Positions 9,204 to 18,841 of a stretch of 64,000 nt of DNA are shown piece by piece. The position numbers and the translations under genes are program-made. Where the stretch lies: positions 1 through 64,000 of the forward strand of contig DATKAJ010000053.1 in the NCBI GenBank assembly GCA_035498175.1, given 5' to 3'. The notes under the pieces were generated by a model. The model worked only from the letters and a program-made list of their open reading frames with translations. It was not told where the DNA came from and ran no database searches. Source of the stretch: JALORV01 sp035498175 (GTDB taxonomy: Bacteria > Pseudomonadota > Gammaproteobacteria > Burkholderiales > Burkholderiaceae_F). The stretch's first letter is position 1; every line of letters starts with the position of its first letter.

Positions 9204-9725
9204 ATGGCCGCAAAAGTCGACTTCTCCACGCTCAGTCTGATGGACAGTCTCGACTTGGCCACCCTGATCGAGGTCGAGGCGTTCAAGCGCTACAACCTGT
9301 TCGTCGAGCAGATCGGAAGCTCGACCGATGCCGGGTCGTTCTTCCAGTCGATGGCCGACAACGAGCGAAAGCACGCGGATCAACTCGCCCAGCGCCGGAG
9401 CGCGCTGTTCGGCGATGCGCCTGCGAGGGTCAAGCTCGACGACATCTTCGACGTCGAGGCGCCTGACGTCGGAGCGACGCGCTGGAACATGTCCGAGTTC
9501 ACGGCGTGCCAGGTGGCGCTGTACTCCGAACGGAAGGCGTTCGAGTTCTACAACCGGTCGCTGCGCCGCGTGACCCAACCCGACGTCAAGGCGCTCTTCG
9601 AAGAGTTGCGCGATGAAGAGGCCGAGCACATCCGCATGGTCGAAGAGATCATCGCGAAGCTGCCGCCTTCATCCAAGGTCGACCTCGAAGACGAGGACGA
9701 CACGTACTTCCGGATGGGCTTCTAG
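9204..9725 (+). CDS. Ferritin-like diiron protein (rubrerythrin/erythrin type, no rubredoxin domain)
   Basis: The 173-aa four-helix-bundle protein carries two paired metal-ligand motifs. Glu in LIEVEAFKRYNLF is followed by DNERKHAD (E-x-x-H), and Glu in LYSERKAFEFYN is followed by DEEAEHIRMVEE (E-x-x-H). This is the ligand set of rubrerythrin-like diiron proteins, which reduce peroxide or handle iron in the cytoplasm. The C-terminal rubredoxin domain of classical rubrerythrin is absent; the protein ends in an acidic tail. The start at 9204 is supported by a GGGAGG sequence 5 nt upstream. It is monocistronic. The exact role (oxidative stress or iron storage) is inferred. Confidence 0.85.
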   Translation: MAAKVDFSTLSLMDSLDLATLIEVEAFKRYNLFVEQIGSSTDAGSFFQSMADNERKHADQLAQRRSALFGDAPARVKLDDIFDVEAPDVGATRWNMSEFTACQVALYSERKAFEFYNRSLRRVTQPDVKALFEELRDEEAEHIRMVEEIIAKLPPSSKVDLEDEDDTYFRMGF

Positions 9726-9834
9726 AAATCCGGACGACGCGCATCCGCCGCGGACTGCGACGCGACTTGACGGTGACGCAGGCCACCGATGGCCCGCGCG
9801 GCGCGATTCCCGGACCGCGACGGGTTTCGATAGC

Positions 9835-11613
9835 TCAGGCGGCGAACTGCAGGGCGGCGAGGCGACCGTACAGGCCGCCGCGTGCAATCAGTTCCGAGTG
9901 CCGGCCCGAATCGACGATGCCGCCGTGATCGAGCACGAAGATGCAGTCGGCCCGCTGCACCGTGGCCAGCCGATGCGCAATCACGATCGTCGTGCGACCG
10001 CGCATGGCGGTCTCCAGCGCTGACTGCACCGCGCGCTCGCTTTCGGCATCGAGCGCCGAGGTGGCTTCGTCGAGTAGCAGCAGCGGTGCGTCCTTCAGGA
10101 TCGCGCGCGCGATCGCGAGTCGCTGGCGCTGACCCCCGGAAAGCCGCAGGCCGCGTTCGCCGACTTCGGTCGCATACTGCTCCGGCAGCCGCTGCACGAA
10201 CTCGTCGACATGCGCTGCCCGCGCGGCTGCCAGCGCCTCGGCCTCGGTGGCGTCGCGCCGGCCGTAGCGGATGTTGTCCAGCACCGAGCCCGAGAAGACG
10301 ACAGCCTCCTGTGGCACCACCGCGATGTGTCCGCGCAGCGTCTCCAGTGCGATCGCACGGATGTCGACGCCGTTGAGCTTCAGCGCGCCGCGCTCGATGT
10401 CGTAGAACCGTTGCAGCAGCTGGAACATCGTGCTCTTGCCGGCGCCCGACGCGCCGACCAGCGCGACCGTCTGGCCCGGCTGGATCGACAAGGTCATTTC
10501 CTGCAGGACGGGGTGTTGCGGCCGCGAGGGATACGTGAATCGGACGCGGTCGAATTCGACGCCCATGCCGCGCGCGGAGGGCGCCAGCGCGGTCGGGCGC
10601 TCCGGCGAGGCGATGGGTGATCGGGCTTGCAGCAACTCGATCAGGCGCTCGGTTGCTCCCGCTGCGCGCAGCAGTTCGCCCCAGACCTCGGCGAGGACCG
10701 CGACGGAACTCGCAACGACCATGATGTACAGCGCCGTCTGGCTCAGCTCGCCCGCGCTGATGCGGCCGGCCATCACGGCCTGGACGCCGCCGTACAGCCC
10801 GTACAGCAGCGAGCCGAAGATGCCGACGATGAGGAACGCCGTGAGCAGCGCGCGCGTGCCGGTGCGGCGGATCGAGGTGGCGAACGCGCGTTCGTTCGCC
10901 TCCCTGAAGCGCTGCGTCTCGGCCGGCTCCTGCGTGTAGCTCTGCACGACCGGAACCGCGTTCAGTACTTCGCCTGCGATGGCGCTCGAATCGGCGATGC
11001 GGTCCTGACTCGCGCGCGACAGCCGACGCACGCGGCCGCCGATCAGCATCGAGGGGGCCACGACCAGCGCGATGATGCCGGCGACGGTCAGCATCAGCTT
11101 CGGGCTGGTCGCAATCAGCATTGCGATGCCACCGACGAAGAGCACCGCGTTGCGCAGTCCCATCGAGATGCTCGATCCGACGGCGTTCTGGATGACCGTC
11201 GTGTCGGTCGTCAGTCGCGACAGCACCTCGCCGGTCTTCAGCGTCTCGAAGAACTGCGGGCTCTGCGTCAGCACGTGCGCGTAGACCGCCTGCCTCAGGT
11301 CCGCGGTCACGCGCTCACCGATCCACGTCACCATGAAGAATCGCGCTGCGGTGAAGATGCCGAGCGCAATCGCAACGGCAAACAGCACACCGAAGTGGCT
11401 GCGGATCGCCACCAGCTTTTCGCCGGCGCCGCCGGCGGGCAGGGCGAGGCCGTTGTCCACCAGCAGCTTCACGGTGTACGGCAGCGCGAGCGTTGCGCTG
11501 GCCGCGAGTCCGAGGAAGAGCAGCGCGAGCGCCACCTGGCGCTTGTAGGGCGCGACGAAGGGCAGCAGACCGCGCAGCGGCCCGAGGCGGCGCGGTGCGG
11601 GTGCGTCAACCAC
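9835..11613 (-). CDS. ABC exporter with fused permease and ATPase (MsbA/lipid exporter type)
   Basis: The 592-aa half-transporter has six N-terminal helices (residues about 15-310) with intracellular-loop motifs such as FFETLKTGEVLSRLTTDT. A nucleotide-binding domain follows, with Walker A GASGAGKST, signature LSGGQRQRLAIARAI, Walker B LLLLDEATSALD and an H-loop IAHRLATV. It should work as a homodimer in the inner membrane. The family covers lipid A flippases, drug exporters and peptide exporters; nothing here fixes the substrate. The MAPEG gene ends 6 nt upstream, so the two are likely cotranscribed. Confidence 0.93.
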   Translation of the reverse strand: MVDAPAPRRLGPLRGLLPFVAPYKRQVALALLFLGLAASATLALPYTVKLLVDNGLALPAGGAGEKLVAIRSHFGVLFAVAIALGIFTAARFFMVTWIGERVTADLRQAVYAHVLTQSPQFFETLKTGEVLSRLTTDTTVIQNAVGSSISMGLRNAVLFVGGIAMLIATSPKLMLTVAGIIALVVAPSMLIGGRVRRLSRASQDRIADSSAIAGEVLNAVPVVQSYTQEPAETQRFREANERAFATSIRRTGTRALLTAFLIVGIFGSLLYGLYGGVQAVMAGRISAGELSQTALYIMVVASSVAVLAEVWGELLRAAGATERLIELLQARSPIASPERPTALAPSARGMGVEFDRVRFTYPSRPQHPVLQEMTLSIQPGQTVALVGASGAGKSTMFQLLQRFYDIERGALKLNGVDIRAIALETLRGHIAVVPQEAVVFSGSVLDNIRYGRRDATEAEALAAARAAHVDEFVQRLPEQYATEVGERGLRLSGGQRQRLAIARAILKDAPLLLLDEATSALDAESERAVQSALETAMRGRTTIVIAHRLATVQRADCIFVLDHGGIVDSGRHSELIARGGLYGRLAALQFAA

Positions 11614-11619
11614 GCGCGG

Positions 11620-12018
11620 TCACCACAGCGGCGAAGTCAGTACGCCCCACGTGGCAAGCCCGAACAGCGCGCCGGCGGCGACGTTGGAAATCACGAAGGG
11701 CATGCCGCGTGAACGCGGCTCGCGGGCGTAGGCGAAGGCATACCAGACGCGCGCGATGAGCCACACCGCACCGATCGCCGCGGCGATGCGCGGACTGAAG
11801 TAGATCGCCGCCAGCCACAGCGCCGGCAGGAACGCCACGGTGTTCTCGAGCGTGTTCATCTGCACCCGGTACGCGCGATTGAATTCTTCAGGCCCCGTCG
11901 ACGACGGCGCTTTGACCTTGTAGCGGCCGCGCGCGGCGCCGACATACCAGGCGCAGCCGAAGAGCAGCAGCAGCGTCGCCAGCGTGACGAGGGCAGGCCA
12001 GTGCAGCGTGGTTCCCAT
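11620..12018 (-). CDS. MAPEG-family membrane protein
   Basis: The 132-aa protein has four hydrophobic segments and the MAPEG signature EEFNRAYRVQMNTLEN (about residues 43-58), the glutathione-binding helix pair of microsomal glutathione transferases and leukotriene C4 synthase. Bacterial members are inner-membrane proteins of mostly unproven, glutathione-related function. I chose ATG 12018 because AGGAGGAAT lies immediately upstream; a start at 12090 would add Arg-rich noncoding sequence. It precedes the ABC exporter by 6 nt, which suggests that the two act together or at least share a transcript. Confidence 0.88.
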   Translation of the reverse strand: MGTTLHWPALVTLATLLLLFGCAWYVGAARGRYKVKAPSSTGPEEFNRAYRVQMNTLENTVAFLPALWLAAIYFSPRIAAAIGAVWLIARVWYAFAYAREPRSRGMPFVISNVAAGALFGLATWGVLTSPLW

Positions 12019-12112
12019 GATTCCTCCTGAAGAGGCCGCGGATCGTAGCCGTGTTTCGCCCTCGCCGCGTCCCAGCCGGAGCGCGGCCACGGCGGTTGCG
12101 GGAACGGAATGG

Positions 12113-13198
12113 CTAGAGCCGCATCGGTGCGACGTAGCCCGTCATTTCGAGGTAGCCACGGCCGACGCGTTGGCCCGTCTGCAGAAGCTCGCTCGCGCCC
12201 TCCCAGTAGACGGCGCCGGTGGACGTGCGCGAGTCGAGTTCCTGGTCGTTCATCAGCGGTCGCGTCTCGAAAGCCTGGCCGCCGATCGAGATGCGACGCG
12301 CCACCGGGTACGTCGCGCCGGTGCGCGGCGAGCGCCAGGTCGCCAGTGTCTCGAAGCTGACTTCGTCGGCGCCGAAGGTACGGACGGGCGCGCCTGGGGC
12401 GCGCAGCGACGCGTAGCGATGGATCGGTGGCCCCGGGCCGATGCGCCGGATCTCGAATGCCGTGAGTGTGCTGCCGTCGTCGAGGTTCATACCGACCCAG
12501 TCCCAGCCAGCCGCCTGAGGATCGAGCACGCTGGTCGACCATTCGTGGTCGAGCCAGCCGCGCCCGCGGAACCGCAGTGTGCTGCCAGCGATGTTCAGGG
12601 TCGCCTCGATCGCGAGTTGCGGCTCGCTGTAGTAGTAGCTCGCCTGTTCTCCAGTCGGGCCTTTCCATGAAAGGCCGGAGTTTCCCTGCAACAGCGGCGC
12701 CTGCGTCGGCGCTGCGCTCAACTCGAGATCGAACGCGCGCGCCGGAATGGTCCCGCGATAGATCCCTGATCTCGAGTCGCGCGCGAAGCGCCAGCGATCG
12801 ATGCGGACGTCGGTGTCCGCGGTCGAGGCCTCGACCAGGCCGAAGCCGGTACGTTGTGCCCGTTCCTCGTGCAGAAGCGCGCCGCGCGCCGGATCGGCCA
12901 GTGCCGCGTGCGCGATCAGGAGTTGCTGTGGGCTGAAGCGACTGCTGTCGTCGGCAATCGGAGTGCGCACGCGAAAGAAGGTCGCCTGGAAACCGATCGA
13001 GGGTCGACCCGTGGCGTCGAGCCAGCCGGTGAGATACCACCATTCGGTGCGGAACTCCGGATGCGCGCCGTGGTCGCGCGGAAACACCAGCGTCCGCGGC
13101 ACGACTCGCGCGTACTGCACGTCCGCGCCTGCCGCACGTGCTGCCGGAGCGGCGAGCGCGGCCAGCAGCAGCGACCTTCGATCGATTCTCGCCGTCAC
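12113..13198 (-). CDS. AttH-like lipocalin-domain secreted protein (carotenoid 1,2-hydratase-like fold)
   Basis: The 361-aa protein opens with an export signal that looks Tat-like (DRRSLLLAALAAPAARA) and then has the two lipocalin-like domains of the CrtC/AttH family: HPEFRTEWWYLTGWL with IGFQATFFRVR in the first, and GRGWLDHEWSTSVLD with AGWDWVGMNLDDGS in the second. Such proteins are usually encoded with an FtsX-type ABC permease and a LolD-like ATPase. Here the permease gene overlaps by 4 nt (stop over start) and the ATPase is about 3.3 kb upstream, beyond mgtA. The system's role is not established. By analogy with AttEFGH and MacB-type machines it may move a lipophilic or envelope component. 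Carotenoid hydration is unlikely in this context. Confidence 0.87.
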   Translation of the reverse strand: MTARIDRRSLLLAALAAPAARAAGADVQYARVVPRTLVFPRDHGAHPEFRTEWWYLTGWLDATGRPSIGFQATFFRVRTPIADDSSRFSPQQLLIAHAALADPARGALLHEERAQRTGFGLVEASTADTDVRIDRWRFARDSRSGIYRGTIPARAFDLELSAAPTQAPLLQGNSGLSWKGPTGEQASYYYSEPQLAIEATLNIAGSTLRFRGRGWLDHEWSTSVLDPQAAGWDWVGMNLDDGSTLTAFEIRRIGPGPPIHRYASLRAPGAPVRTFGADEVSFETLATWRSPRTGATYPVARRISIGGQAFETRPLMNDQELDSRTSTGAVYWEGASELLQTGQRVGRGYLEMTGYVAPMRL

Positions 13199-15744
13199 CA
13201 GTCGTCGCTCACCGCGCGCACCGCGTGGACCGATGCGGCACGCCGCCCCGCCAGCAGCGCAGTCAGCGCAGCCGTGGCCAGCAGCGCTGCGACCAACGCG
13301 AGGATCAGGCCGCCGGGAATGTGCAGCTCCATGGTCCAGTGGAACGACTGCGGGTTCACGACGTGAATCAGTACCATCGCGACCGCGAAACCGACCGCAA
13401 GCCCGCTCATCACGCCGAGCGCCGTGACCAGCAGTCCCTCGATCGCGAACTGCGCGAGGATCTGCCCGCGCGTCACGCCCAGGTGCCGCAGCATGCCGAA
13501 TTCCCGGGTGCGAGCCAGCGCCTGGGCGGAGAAGGTCGCAGCGATGCCGATCAGGCCGATGATGATGGCCGCCACCTCGAGCAGATAAGTGACGGCGAAG
13601 CTGCGGTCGAAGATGTCGAGACTCAGCTTGCGGATGTCGCCCGGCTGGAGGAATTCGGCCTGCGCACCGACGTCGAGGCGGTCGCGCATGGAGTCGATGA
13701 TGTCATTCGCGCGCACGCCGGGCGCGAGCCAGAGCGCCGCATCGGTCCGTGTCGTGTCGCCGGTGAAGCGCTGGTAGTCGGTGTCGCGCAGCGCGATCGC
13801 GCCCGACTGCCGCGCGTAGTCGCGCCAGACGCCGACGATGAGGAACTCGCGCTCGACACCTGCGAGCGGAACTCGCAGCGCCTGCCCGACCTGTACGCCA
13901 TAGAGCTGTTCCAGCGCCTCGCTGATCCACGCCGGCGGCGGATCGCCGTTTTGCCACTCGAGCGCTCGCCCGATCAGAGGCAGCGCGGGACGCGCGGCGT
14001 CGAACGGGCGAATCACGAGCGTGACAGGCGCGCGCTTCGGTTCGAGCGATACGCGGGCGAACCGCGAGAACTCGGCGCGCTGTACGCCCGGCGCGCTGGC
14101 GAGCAGCTGGCGGTCACGGTCAGAGAGGTACGCGGTAGTCGTGGACTCGCCGCGGCCGCCGGCGCGCACGTACAGGTCGGCCGGTAGCACCTCGCCGAGC
14201 CACGCATCGAGTGAGTCGCGGAAGCTCGTCACCATCGTTGCCATCGCCACCATCAGCGCAAAGCTCGCGACGACGCCGGCCAGCCCGATTGCCGCGCCGG
14301 CGGGCGCCTGCGCGAGCCGCGTCGTGGCACCGAGCCAGGGCACGCTGCGCGAACGGCGGCTGGCGCGGGCGAAGCGCGCAAACAGCATCTGCGCCAGTCG
14401 CGCCTGCAGCATGATCGCGCCGGTCAACAGCAGCGCAATCGCGACGTAGCCCATGATCGGCAGATCGCCCAGCGGCGGCAGCAGTGCGGCCCCGAGGCCC
14501 AGCGCCAGCATGATGAGTGCCGGGCCGACCGCGGTATCGAGGCGGCGCAACGCGTCGAGCTCGGACCCGGCCTTCAGCGCGAGCGCGGGCTCGACGCGCG
14601 CGGCCTCGCGTGCGGGTACCCAGCCCCCGGCGATCGAGGCGCAGACGCCGAGCATGAGGAAGGCCGCGGTCCATCCGGGATCGATCGAAAGTCGCGCCCG
14701 CGTGCCGGCGAAGAAGCCACTGCCGAGGTCGCCACCGAGAAGCGCCAGCCCCAGCGCCGCCAGCGCACCGCCGAGCCCCAGTCCGAGCAGGCTGCCGATG
14801 ACGCCGCTCGCGAGCGACTCCAGCAGCAGCAGGCGCTGCAGTTCGCCCGCAGTCACGCCGCTGATGCGCAGAAATGCCAGTTCGGTGCGACGGGCGACGA
14901 CGCCCTGGACCTGCAGCGAGAACACGAGGAATGCGCCGGTAAACAGCGCCACCAGCGCGAGCACGTTCAGATTGACGCGATACGCACGCGAGACGTTGGA
15001 CACGCGCTGCGCCGATTCATCCAGCGTGCTGAGGCCGACACCGGGCGGCAGCACGGCCGCAATCCGTGCGCGCGCTGCGGCCGGCGCGACACCCGCGGCC
15101 AGTTTGATGTCGATGCGTTGCAGCCGTCCGATCTGATCGAAGTGGCGCTGCGCGGCCGCGATGTCGAGCACACCGAGCTCTTCGCCGGTGCGCGCACCAG
15201 GCAGCACGCCGGCGATGCGCAGCGTCTCGACCCGCGGCCCGACCTGCAGCCCGAGCGAATCGCCCGCGTGCAGCACAAAGCGGTCGAGTGCTGCCTGCGA
15301 CAGGTAAAGGCCGTCTCCGAGCAATGCATAGCGTGGGTCGGCATCGGCTGCGGGTTGCCCGATCAGCGCCGGCGACAGCAGGGCGGCACGAAACACGTCG
15401 ACGCCGACGATGCGCAGCGTGGCCAGTCCCGCAGCCGATTTCGGCTGCCCCGGCACCGGCGCCTCGACTTCGACGATCGGGCTCGCGATCTCGACCTCGG
15501 GCAGGGCTGCCACTTGCGCGAACAGGCCTTCGTCGAAGCCGAGCCGGCCGCCGCTGATGGTCAGGTCCGACTGGCCGAGGACATGTCGCACCGCGCCCGA
15601 GAACTCGTCGAGCGCCGATGCGTTGATCAGGTTGACGGCGTAGCCGAGCGCCACACCGACCGCAACCGCGACGATCTGCACGATCGCCCGCAGCGGATGC
15701 TGACGCACGTAGCCGCCGGACACATGAAAGAGCAGCCAGCCCAC
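13195..15744 (-). CDS. ABC transporter permease, FtsX/MacB-type (double-length)
   Basis: The 849-aa inner-membrane protein has an N-terminal helix (residues 15-40), a large periplasmic domain, a bundle of helices with VNLNVLALVALFTGAFLVFSL and RTELAFLRISGVTAGELQRL (the FtsX cytoplasmic motif), a central block of helices, a second periplasmic domain and a second FtsX unit ending with AQALARTREFGMLRHLGVTRGQIL. This is the two-FtsX architecture of LolCE/MacB-like mechanotransmission systems. It should pair with a separate LolD-like ATPase, best matched by the gene at 19006-19662 on the same strand. The AttH-like gene follows with a 4-nt overlap. Confidence 0.9.
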   Translation of the reverse strand: MGWLLFHVSGGYVRQHPLRAIVQIVAVAVGVALGYAVNLINASALDEFSGAVRHVLGQSDLTISGGRLGFDEGLFAQVAALPEVEIASPIVEVEAPVPGQPKSAAGLATLRIVGVDVFRAALLSPALIGQPAADADPRYALLGDGLYLSQAALDRFVLHAGDSLGLQVGPRVETLRIAGVLPGARTGEELGVLDIAAAQRHFDQIGRLQRIDIKLAAGVAPAAARARIAAVLPPGVGLSTLDESAQRVSNVSRAYRVNLNVLALVALFTGAFLVFSLQVQGVVARRTELAFLRISGVTAGELQRLLLLESLASGVIGSLLGLGLGGALAALGLALLGGDLGSGFFAGTRARLSIDPGWTAAFLMLGVCASIAGGWVPAREAARVEPALALKAGSELDALRRLDTAVGPALIMLALGLGAALLPPLGDLPIMGYVAIALLLTGAIMLQARLAQMLFARFARASRRSRSVPWLGATTRLAQAPAGAAIGLAGVVASFALMVAMATMVTSFRDSLDAWLGEVLPADLYVRAGGRGESTTTAYLSDRDRQLLASAPGVQRAEFSRFARVSLEPKRAPVTLVIRPFDAARPALPLIGRALEWQNGDPPPAWISEALEQLYGVQVGQALRVPLAGVEREFLIVGVWRDYARQSGAIALRDTDYQRFTGDTTRTDAALWLAPGVRANDIIDSMRDRLDVGAQAEFLQPGDIRKLSLDIFDRSFAVTYLLEVAAIIIGLIGIAATFSAQALARTREFGMLRHLGVTRGQILAQFAIEGLLVTALGVMSGLAVGFAVAMVLIHVVNPQSFHWTMELHIPGGLILALVAALLATAALTALLAGRRAASVHAVRAVSDDW

Positions 15745-16132
15745 CGCCGCAGTCTAGGGCCTCCTGACAATGGGATTGCATCGGCGTGAGCCAGGGAACA
15801 ACAAGCCCCGGGGCCGGCCCCTGCGGGAACGCACGCTAACTCACATCCGAGCGACGATTTGCCGATGCCGGTGCGCGGGCGTAACCTTCGGCCCCTCATT
15901 GATACCGAGGAGTGCCGATTGGGCCCCGAACCTGGTCGAAGTCGCTCCGTCGCCGCACCTCCCGCGCACTAGGTCGCCTCGACCTGCCGGTCGGGTCCGG
16001 AAGACGGACCCCTGGCCGGCGCAGTAAAGCCGCTGCAAGCGCGGCACTTCTGCTCCGTTGAATTGATCGAACACGTATCCGGCTTTGCCGGATGCGCGAT
16101 GCTGCGTGCGGACCCCGCGCGGGGAGCAGTTC
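15745..16132. other. 388-nt intergenic region between the ABC permease and mgtA (divergent)
   Basis: This divergent spacer should hold promoters for both the permease/AttH pair and mgtA. I see one perfect hairpin, ATCCGGC-TTT-GCCGGAT at 16077-16093, about 40 nt before the mgtA start, with no T-run. A Pro/Arg-rich open frame covers 15770-16027 but has no family resemblance. mgtA leaders in other bacteria often contain Mg2+-sensing RNA or a Pro-rich leader peptide. The length here fits such a leader, but I could not recognise an M-box or an mgtL-like peptide. Confidence 0.4.
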
Positions 16133-18841
16133 ATGGTTCTCGATTTCTCCATCGTCGACTTCCTCCGGAACGTCTTCGGCCTGCGGACGCCGGAGCCTGA
16201 ACAGGCTGCCGCGCGGCGGTCGTTCGCGCATCTGGTCGAAATCGGCCAGCTCACGCCCGAGGCAGCACTGGCGCGCCTCGAAAGCACTGACGAGGGCCTG
16301 ATCGAACGCGAGTCCGCGGAGCGGCTGGAGCGTTACGGGCCGAACGAGGTCGCGCACGAACGCAAGAAGCATCCGCTGCGGCGGCTCCTCGAGCTGTTCG
16401 CCAACCCGCTGCCGCTACTGCTGCTGGTGCTCGCGCTGGTCGCAGACCTGACCGGTGAGGTGCGCGGCGCGATTGTCATCACGCTGATGGTGGTGCTGTC
16501 GGTGCTGCTCGCATTCGTGCAGGAATACCGCTCGAGCCGCGCTGCGGAGAAGCTGCGTGCGATGGTGCACACGACGGTGACGGTGTTGCGGCGGGACCTG
16601 CGCAAGGGCATCCCGGACGAGGTCTCGCGTCACTTTCCGGTGCGCCTGCAATACCGCGAGCCGGAAAGGGCGGAGATCCCGCTGGCGCACCTTGTGCCTG
16701 GCGACGTCGTCGTGCTGTCCGCGGGCGACATGATTCCCGCCGACGTGCGGCTGATCAGCGCCAAGGATCTGTTTGTCAGCCAGGCGACGCTGACCGGCGA
16801 ATCGCTGCCCGTCGAGAAGTTTGCCGCGGCGGCACCCGGAACGGCGGCGCCGCTCGACCTGCCGAACATCGCCTTCATGGGCAGCAACGTCGTCAGCGGC
16901 ACGGCGCGCGCCGCGGTCGTGTCCACCGGAGGCGAAACTTATTTCGGGTCCGTGGCCGGCGCCCTGGTGCGGCCGCGCCAGCTGACGAGCTTCGACGTCG
17001 GCGTCAACCGCTTCATCTGGCTGATGATCCGCTTCATGGCCGTGATGGTGCCGCTGGTGTTCCTGATCAACGGCGTCTCCAAGGGCAACTGGGTCGAAGC
17101 GTTCCTGTTTGCGGTGGCCGTTGCGGTGGGCCTTGCCCCCGAGATGCTGCCGATGATCGTCACGATCAACCTGGGCAAGGGTGCGCTGGCGATGGCGCGC
17201 AAGCGGGTCATCGTCAAGCGGCTCAGCTCGATCCAGAACTTCGGCGCGATGGACGTGCTGTGCACCGACAAGACCGGCACGCTGACGCAGGACAAGGTGA
17301 TCCTGGAGCGGCACGTCGATATCTTCGGCCACGACAGCGACCGCGTGCTGCAGTTCGCCTACCTCAACAGCTACCACCAGTCCGGTCTGAAGAACCTGCT
17401 CGACGTCGCGGTGCTGGAGCACGTCGAGGTGCACGAAGCGCTCGAAGTCCAGCAGCACTATGCGAAGACCGACGAGGTCCCGTTCGATTTCCAGCGTCGA
17501 CGCATGAGCGTGATCGTCGAGAAGGACCACGCCTCGCACATCCTGATCTGCAAGGGGGCTGTCGAGGAGGTCTTCGCCGCCTGCGGTGCCGTCGAGCGCG
17601 ACGGGGTCGCGGTCCCGATAGAGACCGGCCACCTGGAAGAACTGCAGCCCGTGATCAAGGAGCTTAACGAGGACGGCTTCCGCGTGATCGCCGTCGCCTA
17701 CAAGGAGGTGCCGGCGCGTCCTGAACCGTACTCGGTCGCCGACGAACGCGACCTCGTGCTGCTCGGATACATCGCCTTCCTCGACCCGCCGAAGGACACC
17801 GCTGCGGCTGCGCTGCAGGCGCTCGCGCGCCACGGCGTGCAGGTGAAGGTGCTGACCGGCGACAACGACGTCGTGACGCGCAAGGTGTGCCGCGACGTCG
17901 GCCTCGACGTCACGCAGCTGATGCTCGGGGCGGACCTCGAAAGCCTTTCGGATGCCGAGCTCGACGAGCGCGTTGACGACATCACGGTTTTCGCCAAACT
18001 GACGCCACAGCAGAAGGCGCGGGTCATCGGATCGCTCCATCGCAACGGGCGTGTGGTGGGCTTCCTCGGCGACGGCATCAATGACGGCCCGGCGCTGAAG
18101 GCGGCCGACGTCGGGATCTCGGTCGACACCGCCGTCGACATCGCCAAGGAATCGGCCGACATCATCCTGATGGAGAAGAGCCTGCTCGTGCTGGAGGCCG
18201 GCGTGCTCGAGGGTCGCGGGGTGTTCGGCAACATCACCAAGTACATCAAGATGTCTGCCAGCTCCAACTTCGGCAACATGTTCAGCGTGCTGGGGGCGTC
18301 GGCCTTTCTGCCATTCCTGCCGATGGCGCCGGTGCAGATCCTGCTGAACAACCTGATGTACGACTTCTCCCAGACCGCGGTGGCGACCGACAACGTCGAT
18401 GCCGAGTACGTCGAGCAGCCGCGCCGCTGGGATATCGGCAACATCGGCCGCTTCATGCTGTTCATCGGCCCGCTGAGCTCGATCTTCGACTACGCGACCT
18501 TCTTCACGATGCTCTATGTCTTCGACGCGTGGAGCGACGCACCGCTGTTCCAGACGGCGTGGTTCGTGGAGTCGCTGCTGTCGCAGACCCTGGTCGTGCA
18601 CGTGCTGCGCACCGGCGGATGGCCCTTCGTGCACAGCCGGCCGAGCCTGCTGCTCGGCGTCGCGACACTGGCGATCTGCGCGGTGGGACTGTGGCTGCCG
18701 ACCTCGCCGCTGGCCGATGCGCTGGGCTTCGTCGCCTTGCCGCACGGCTACTGGGCGGCGCTGGCCCTGATACTCGTCGGCTACCTGCTGCTGACGCAGA
18801 CAGTCAAGGTGTGGCTGATCCGCCGGTTCGGCCTGGGGTGA
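16133..18841 (+). CDS. mgtA: Magnesium-transporting P-type ATPase
   Basis: The 902-aa P3B ATPase imports Mg2+ across the inner membrane using ATP. The features in order are an N-terminal segment with LTPEAALARL; TM1-2; an actuator domain with LTGESLPVEK; TM3-4 with VGLAPEMLPMIVT; the phosphorylated Asp in CTDKTGTLTQDK (about residue 379); the hinge VKVLTGDNDVV and GDGINDGPALKAADVG; then six C-terminal helices including NNLMYDFSQTAVATDNVD, typical of MgtA/MgtB. ATG 16133 follows GGGGAG. Upstream in-frame sequence is not conserved in character. It is a single gene on the plus strand lying between the minus-strand parts of an AttH-type ABC system, which suggests insertion. Low-Mg2+ induction is likely but is not visible in the sequence. 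Confidence 0.95.
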   Translation: MVLDFSIVDFLRNVFGLRTPEPEQAAARRSFAHLVEIGQLTPEAALARLESTDEGLIERESAERLERYGPNEVAHERKKHPLRRLLELFANPLPLLLLVLALVADLTGEVRGAIVITLMVVLSVLLAFVQEYRSSRAAEKLRAMVHTTVTVLRRDLRKGIPDEVSRHFPVRLQYREPERAEIPLAHLVPGDVVVLSAGDMIPADVRLISAKDLFVSQATLTGESLPVEKFAAAAPGTAAPLDLPNIAFMGSNVVSGTARAAVVSTGGETYFGSVAGALVRPRQLTSFDVGVNRFIWLMIRFMAVMVPLVFLINGVSKGNWVEAFLFAVAVAVGLAPEMLPMIVTINLGKGALAMARKRVIVKRLSSIQNFGAMDVLCTDKTGTLTQDKVILERHVDIFGHDSDRVLQFAYLNSYHQSGLKNLLDVAVLEHVEVHEALEVQQHYAKTDEVPFDFQRRRMSVIVEKDHASHILICKGAVEEVFAACGAVERDGVAVPIETGHLEELQPVIKELNEDGFRVIAVAYKEVPARPEPYSVADERDLVLLGYIAFLDPPKDTAAAALQALARHGVQVKVLTGDNDVVTRKVCRDVGLDVTQLMLGADLESLSDAELDERVDDITVFAKLTPQQKARVIGSLHRNGRVVGFLGDGINDGPALKAADVGISVDTAVDIAKESADIILMEKSLLVLEAGVLEGRGVFGNITKYIKMSASSNFGNMFSVLGASAFLPFLPMAPVQILLNNLMYDFSQTAVATDNVDAEYVEQPRRWDIGNIGRFMLFIGPLSSIFDYATFFTMLYVFDAWSDAPLFQTAWFVESLLSQTLVVHVLRTGGWPFVHSRPSLLLGVATLAICAVGLWLPTSPLADALGFVALPHGYWAALALILVGYLLLTQTVKVWLIRRFGLG

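Noticed and set aside
15745..16132. Mg2+ riboswitch (M-box) upstream of mgtA
   Set aside because: No recognisable M-box core or mgtL-like peptide could be read by eye. Kept only as an open question about the leader.
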